From contig CAYVQT010000095.1 of assembly GCA_964453665.1 (NCBI GenBank), positions 1-7,844 of the forward strand: DNA of 7,844 nucleotides, written 5' to 3'. This DNA is from DAOUTY01 sp964453665 (lineage in GTDB: Bacteria > Chloroflexota > Dehalococcoidia > SZUA-161). Each line of letters starts with the position of its first letter. Positions within the stretch are counted from its first letter, which is position 1. The notes under the pieces were generated by a model, which saw only the letters and a list, made by a program, of their open reading frames with translations, was not told the origin of the DNA and searched no databases. Both the position numbers and the translations under genes were made by a program. This document shows positions 5,147 through 7,844 of this stretch, in pieces.

Positions 5147-5976
5147 CAATAGCCTCCTTTTCCGGCGTATTGCAGCACTATACGCAGTGCCTCCTCCACG
5201 GTGTGGTCAGCCCTGAGCTCGGGTGATGCGCGCCCGATCAGCAGCTCAGCCTCTGCCGCGGTGTAGGCCATCGCTTCCAGTGCGGCTACCAATCGCTCAT
5301 GTGTGCATGGCTGCTGCGCCAGGGGTATATCCCTGGCTGTGCTCTGGAACTGCAGGCCGAGCAGACTTCCTATTACCAGCGGCGCGATGGCCTTGCCCTC
5401 CGACCCGAAGTCGAGGAGCCAGCTGGCCACGGACTTAAGCCTGAGCATAGCCGATAACCTCGAGATAAAGTCATCGGGCAGCCGTAAGGGTTCCTTCAAA
5501 CCGGGGATGTTCCATACCGTATACCTGCCGTCCTTGCCGATTATCTCGAAGCGCTCAAGGTCATCGTCCAGCAAAGCCTGGAGGAAAGACATCGGCAGAA
5601 CCAGCTTCTCGGGCTTGCCCGTTGGGCTCACCAATGTGGATCGATTGGAGCCATCTGTGGTCTTAACCGTTATCGTCCCGGCCAGGTATGCCTGAATGCT
5701 GAAGGTTATTCGGGGAGTCGGCAGTGCGTCGTATGCCAGCTGCGGCAGAGGCACAAGCCACCATTTGCCATACCAACCAACGCTCCGTCCGTATATGCCG
5801 TGAATGGTGCCGTTAACGCTTTTATCGGCCTCGGCGCGCAGCTTGTCACTATCCATCATAGAAGCGAAAAGATTCGCGATATCCGGTGAGATATCGTCTC
5901 TCCCTGACTCTTCAAAGGCCAGGATGGTGGCCTCCCTGAAGTTACCTGCCTTCCTGTACGGTAACATCTTCATCAT
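5146..5976 (-). CDS. Unknown protein with a C-terminal RuvA domain III/UBA-like motif
   Basis: A 276-residue protein. Residues 226-272 (ERLVAALEAMAYTAAEAELL, then HTVEEALRIVLQYAG) follow the three-helix pattern of RuvA domain III, the flexible C-terminal module that contacts and stimulates RuvB in Holliday-junction branch migration. The RuvA OB-fold and tetramer domain with helix-hairpin-helix motifs are missing, so this is not RuvA itself. Residues 1-60 are helical (ATILAFEESGRDDIS). About 60-215 looks strand-rich, including an IHGIYGRSVGWYGKWWLVPL stretch that is well suited to a beta fold. No catalytic motif is visible. The start at 5976 has AGGAG (5987-5983) 6 nt before it and overlaps the 48-residue ORF upstream by ATGA; the stop overlaps the next start. 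It may recruit an AAA+ motor or another helical partner. The domain call is from pattern, without a search. Confidence 0.72.
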   Translation of the reverse strand: MMKMLPYRKAGNFREATILAFEESGRDDISPDIANLFASMMDSDKLRAEADKSVNGTIHGIYGRSVGWYGKWWLVPLPQLAYDALPTPRITFSIQAYLAGTITVKTTDGSNRSTLVSPTGKPEKLVLPMSFLQALLDDDLERFEIIGKDGRYTVWNIPGLKEPLRLPDDFISRLSAMLRLKSVASWLLDFGSEGKAIAPLVIGSLLGLQFQSTARDIPLAQQPCTHERLVAALEAMAYTAAEAELLIGRASPELRADHTVEEALRIVLQYAGKGGY

Positions 5977-6119
5977 CTCGATCTCCTTTCGGGGTTATGT
6001 TGTGTGCTTTGAGATACGAGCTCTGCTGAATTGAGCAAGTCCCTGATACTGAGGAGAAATTCCTGGATTTCCTTGGTTTCTAAGGGGAGAGTTGTCCACC
6101 TCTCTTCAACCCAGGACAT
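5973..6119 (-). CDS. Small 48-residue protein, first gene of the minus-strand operon
   Basis: ATG 6119-6117 opens a frame that reads MSWVEERWTTLPLETKEIQE, continues FLLSIRDLLNSAELV, and ends in a basic tail NPERRSR before TGA 5975-5973. The stop overlaps the ATG at 5976 in the classic ATGA arrangement, which is the strongest argument that it is real. The middle is an amphipathic helix (TKEIQEFLLSIRDLLNSAEL), so a small adaptor or dimerisation peptide is likely. The ribosome binding site is poor: GAGGAGA lies about 20 nt upstream. No other start exists in this frame before an upstream TGA. A 61-codon plus-strand frame covering the same bases looks non-coding. Confidence 0.55.
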   Translation of the reverse strand: MSWVEERWTTLPLETKEIQEFLLSIRDLLNSAELVSQSTQHNPERRSR

Positions 6120-6281
6120 GCTGCAGGGCCGTGTTTCTTCTCCTCTAGATCATATCAGCGTACAGAGGCTCAGGGGTTACAAAATCGACCGGCTACTTAA
6201 AAACAACCACCATTGATGCAGTAAGAAACGTACACCTATCAACGGTAATACCATTTATCTCAATCCTTTTAAAACAGGCCC

Positions 6282-6345
6282 GGTCAAATGATGTTCAAAT
6301 GCCGTTCAAATACCCGTTCATATCTTTGTTCAGAAAGTTCAAATA
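6282..6345. promoter_or_regulatory. Six helically phased GTTCAAAT-type direct repeats (operator or iterons)
   Basis: Direct repeats begin at 6282 (GGTCAAAT), 6293 (GTTCAAAT), 6304 (GTTCAAAT), 6316 (GTTCATAT), 6328 (GTTCAGAA) and 6337 (GTTCAAAT). The steps are 11, 11, 12, 12 and 9 bp, close to one helical turn, so proteins bound to successive repeats would line up on one face of the DNA. The array ends about 45 nt before the 6390 start and overlaps its likely -35 region. This is the expected layout for autoregulation by the HTH protein encoded next to it. Plasmid-type iterons or a partition site are the alternatives. Confidence 0.7.
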
Positions 6346-6365
6346 GCTGAGTATGTATCTATAAA
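6338..6365 (+). promoter_or_regulatory. Possible promoter of the HTH coiled-coil gene
   Basis: TTCAAA (6338-6343) and TATAAA (6360-6365) are 16 nt apart. The -35 lies inside the last GTTCAAAT repeat, so a protein on the repeats would compete with RNA polymerase. Transcription would start near 6372, just before the ribosome binding site, giving a very short leader. The -35 match is weak, and an AT-rich stretch (6357-6371) offers other -10 choices. Confidence 0.35.
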
Positions 6366-6374
6366 TATATTACT

Positions 6375-6380
6375 AGGAGG
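6375..6380 (+). promoter_or_regulatory. Ribosome binding site of the 6390 gene
   Basis: A perfect AGGAGG, followed by T, stands 9 nt before the ATG at 6390 and fixes this start. Confidence 0.75.
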
Positions 6381-6389
6381 TATAGAGCA

Positions 6390-7442
6390 ATGCAGAAGCT
6401 GTCACCAAAGAAACAACTGGCAGTAATCCGTCACTATTTCACGGGGCTTCCCTATGATGAAATAGTTGCCAAAACGGGCGTCAGTAAAGGTGCCGTGTCC
6501 AATGTAATCCGTGATCTTAAGGAAGGTCATATCCTCGAGGTGCAGGGTCCTGTTGAACAGCTGGAACTGCTGAGAGAGCTAGCTCAGGATCTGAAGAACC
6601 TTAAACTGTCTCCCGGCCAAGCGCTGACAGGACTGTCACTTCTCTCCAACCTGCAGGAGATGGAAATAGAGCCCGCTGATATCCAGAAATGGGCCGACGT
6701 ATACAGAGATATATCATCATCCGAGGATAATAGGAGAACCTTTATAAAAACTGCTCTGACCATTGAGGAGCTGTGGCAAAAAACAGGGCTCGATATTGAG
6801 GAAATAGAGGCGAAAGTTTGTTCGCTGAAAAATGATCTTGAAAGCTTGAAACCTTTCAGCAAGCAGCTGCAGCAGGTGAAGAAACAGTTGACTACCCTTA
6901 AGAATGAGAAAAACGACCTTGAGTCTGTGGTTAACCAGCTTAAGCGGAGTCGCGATCAGTTATCCAAGGACGTCACCAGCAAGGAAAAACGCGAGGCGGA
7001 GTTATCAAGCAGGATAGAAATGCTTGAGCAACGCGCTCAGGATGACGATGAGAAGCTAGCAACTGCGCGTAAGGAACTGAAGGAAATCGCCGGGCTGGGG
7101 CTGTCACCTGAAGACTTGGCTCACTTTATCTACAGGCTTATAGATGTAGCTAAAAAGCAGGGTGTAAAACCTGAGTACCTCCGGGATCGATTTATTTCCG
7201 AACTCGAAGCTCTCAACTCCGGCATGAGCCTGGATTCTATGGTCAAAACCAGGCAGGACAAGCTGGCTGAAACGGAAAAAAGGATTATAGAAGCTGAGCG
7301 ACAGCGCAAGGCCGAAGAAAAAGCGATCAAGAAACTGGAGCAGAAGCAGGCACAAATACAGGTTTCTATCGAAAAGGAGCAGACCCAACTCCAAAAGGAA
7401 ATGGGGAACCTTCTTCAGATTACTCAACAGAATATGGAGTAG
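6390..7442 (+). CDS. Helix-turn-helix protein with a long coiled coil
   Basis: 350 codons to a TAG. Residues 1-46 carry a helix-turn-helix (LPYDEIVAKTGVSKGAVSNV followed by IRDLKEG), with the recognition helix near 32-43. About 55-135 is helical (LLRELAQDLKNLKLSPGQAL). About 136-232 is a coiled coil, about 233-285 a short globular break (GLGLSPEDLAHFIYRLIDVA), and about 286-345 a second coiled coil rich in Lys, Glu and Gln. The plan HTH plus long coil resembles KfrA of RK2-type plasmids, a DNA-binding autoregulator connected with plasmid stability; this is likeness of architecture only. It is transcribed away from the 5973-6119 operon across a phased repeat array that it probably binds. The TAG at 7440-7442 is followed in the same frame by 112 open codons, so the natural protein may be 463 residues long. 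Confidence 0.82.
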   Translation: MQKLSPKKQLAVIRHYFTGLPYDEIVAKTGVSKGAVSNVIRDLKEGHILEVQGPVEQLELLRELAQDLKNLKLSPGQALTGLSLLSNLQEMEIEPADIQKWADVYRDISSSEDNRRTFIKTALTIEELWQKTGLDIEEIEAKVCSLKNDLESLKPFSKQLQQVKKQLTTLKNEKNDLESVVNQLKRSRDQLSKDVTSKEKREAELSSRIEMLEQRAQDDDEKLATARKELKEIAGLGLSPEDLAHFIYRLIDVAKKQGVKPEYLRDRFISELEALNSGMSLDSMVKTRQDKLAETEKRIIEAERQRKAEEKAIKKLEQKQAQIQVSIEKEQTQLQKEMGNLLQITQQNME

Positions 7443-7781
7443 TTAAATGACAGCCTTAAAAGAATCACGAGCGATACTATCACGGAGATTTACAATCTGA
7501 GAGACCGGGCTCTTGAGGTGGGACAGGAGATAGGTCGCTGTAATGAGATTGTCCAAGCGAATCAGTGGCTGCTGACTATGGTGGCTCTAATGAAAGGAGA
7601 CTCTAATATCAGCTCTGCCGATGTATACATCGTATCCCTTGCTATTCTCCGGGGTTTATCTAACTGGCTGGATCGCAACGAAGGAACGCCCTCCATTTGG
7701 TATATGCTGAAACTACATCTCGATAACGCTATTCAGGAGCTGGAAAGATGGAAACCTCAACTGGCTGCAGACAATCAGTAA
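7443..7781 (+). CDS. In-frame continuation of the 6390 protein after an amber codon
   Basis: Directly after TAG 7440-7442 the same frame continues for 112 codons to TAA 7779-7781. It reads LNDSLKRITSDTITEIYNLR and then DRALEVGQEIGRCNEIVQAN, which carries on the helical, charged character of the preceding coil. A more hydrophobic helical end follows (WLLTMVALMKGDSN, SADVYIVSLAILRGLSNWLD, LHLDNAIQELERW). There is no ATG near its beginning and no ribosome binding site. The first plausible independent start is GTG 7518, which would discard 25 coding-like codons and give an 87-residue protein. The best readings are a nonsense mutation that split one gene, or translational read-through at the TAG. 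A separate small gene from GTG 7518 is less likely. Confidence 0.6.
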   Translation, partial: LNDSLKRITSDTITEIYNLRDRALEVGQEIGRCNEIVQANQWLLTMVALMKGDSNISSADVYIVSLAILRGLSNWLDRNEGTPSIWYMLKLHLDNAIQELERWKPQLAADNQ

Positions 7782-7844
7782 GCGCATTGCGGTCATGTAC
7801 TATAAATTGCTGAAAATGAATTTGGGATGTACCCTTTCTGTAGA
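7782..7844 (+). other. Downstream end of window, one short open frame
   Basis: After the TAA there are 63 bases. An ATG at 7795 opens a frame (MYYKLLKMNLGCTLSV) that runs off the edge. It has no ribosome binding site, so it cannot be called a gene. TACTATAAAT at 7798-7807 could equally be promoter-like. No terminator hairpin is visible. Confidence 0.2.

Noticed and set aside
5303..5695. 130-codon plus-strand frame inside the RuvA-III-like gene
   Set aside because: Shadow of the opposite-strand gene; the Ser/Pro-rich translation is not protein-like and no start signal is present.
6031..6216. 61-codon plus-strand frame
   Set aside because: Non-ATG start without a ribosome binding site; the opposite strand carries the 48-residue ORF with an ATGA overlap to the next gene.
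6120..6281. A sigma70 promoter for the minus-strand operon
   Set aside because: Several TTG-type hexamers and a TATGAT (6154-6149) exist, but none pairs with a partner at 16-18 nt, so no specific promoter can be supported.
7795..7844. New gene starting at ATG 7795
   Set aside because: Only 16 codons to the window edge and no ribosome binding site.

Overview
The window looks bacterial and accessory in character. A sigma70-type promoter (TTGATA, 17 nt, TATCAT) precedes one gene, strong AGGAGG-type ribosome binding sites precede several others, and the genes are packed with 1 to 4 nt overlaps. No gene here fixes the taxon. An environmental anaerobe such as a Chloroflexota member is possible, but that is only an impression from gene style. 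There is no tRNA, rRNA or CRISPR array.

Layout, left to right. (1) 1-332, plus strand: the tail of an unidentified gene, then a 73-residue protein with two membrane helices. (2) 333-489: a spacer with an inverted repeat and a good promoter. (3) 490-2235, plus strand: a 581-residue protein with an N-terminal four-cysteine zinc ribbon and a HEAT-repeat solenoid. (4) 2325-3500, minus strand: decayed or mis-sequenced genes. A 158-residue ORF (2525-3001) continues in two other frames down to 2325, and a frame cut by an amber codon lies at 3047-3319. A short piece at 3411-3494 resembles the start of an IS1380-type transposase. (5) 3509-3760: no convincing protein gene, but hairpins, two opposed terminator-like structures and a nested fold that could be a structured RNA. 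(6) 3722/3775-6119, minus strand: a tight operon read from right to left. It encodes a 48-residue protein that is easy to overlook, a 276-residue protein ending in a RuvA domain III/UBA-like three-helix motif, a 364-residue coiled-coil protein with a C-terminal cysteine cluster, and a 91-residue double zinc ribbon protein. (7) 6120-6389: a divergent control region with six helically phased GTTCAAAT-type repeats. (8) 6390-7781, plus strand: a helix-turn-helix plus long coiled-coil protein whose frame is cut by a single TAG at codon 351, then runs open for another 112 codons.

How the genes may work together (inference). The divergent locus at 3775-7781 resembles a self-contained cassette: a DNA-binding coiled-coil protein beside phased operator repeats, opposite an operon of small zinc-binding, coiled-coil and RuvA-III-like proteins with no visible catalytic domain. 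In architecture, not in demonstrated homology, the 6390 protein recalls KfrA of plasmid RK2, an HTH plus long coiled-coil autoregulator linked to stable inheritance. A role in DNA organisation, partition or repair scaffolding is therefore a reasonable hypothesis, but nothing here proves one. This cassette, with its iteron-like repeats and its in-frame amber codon, is the best candidate for an undescribed system in the window.
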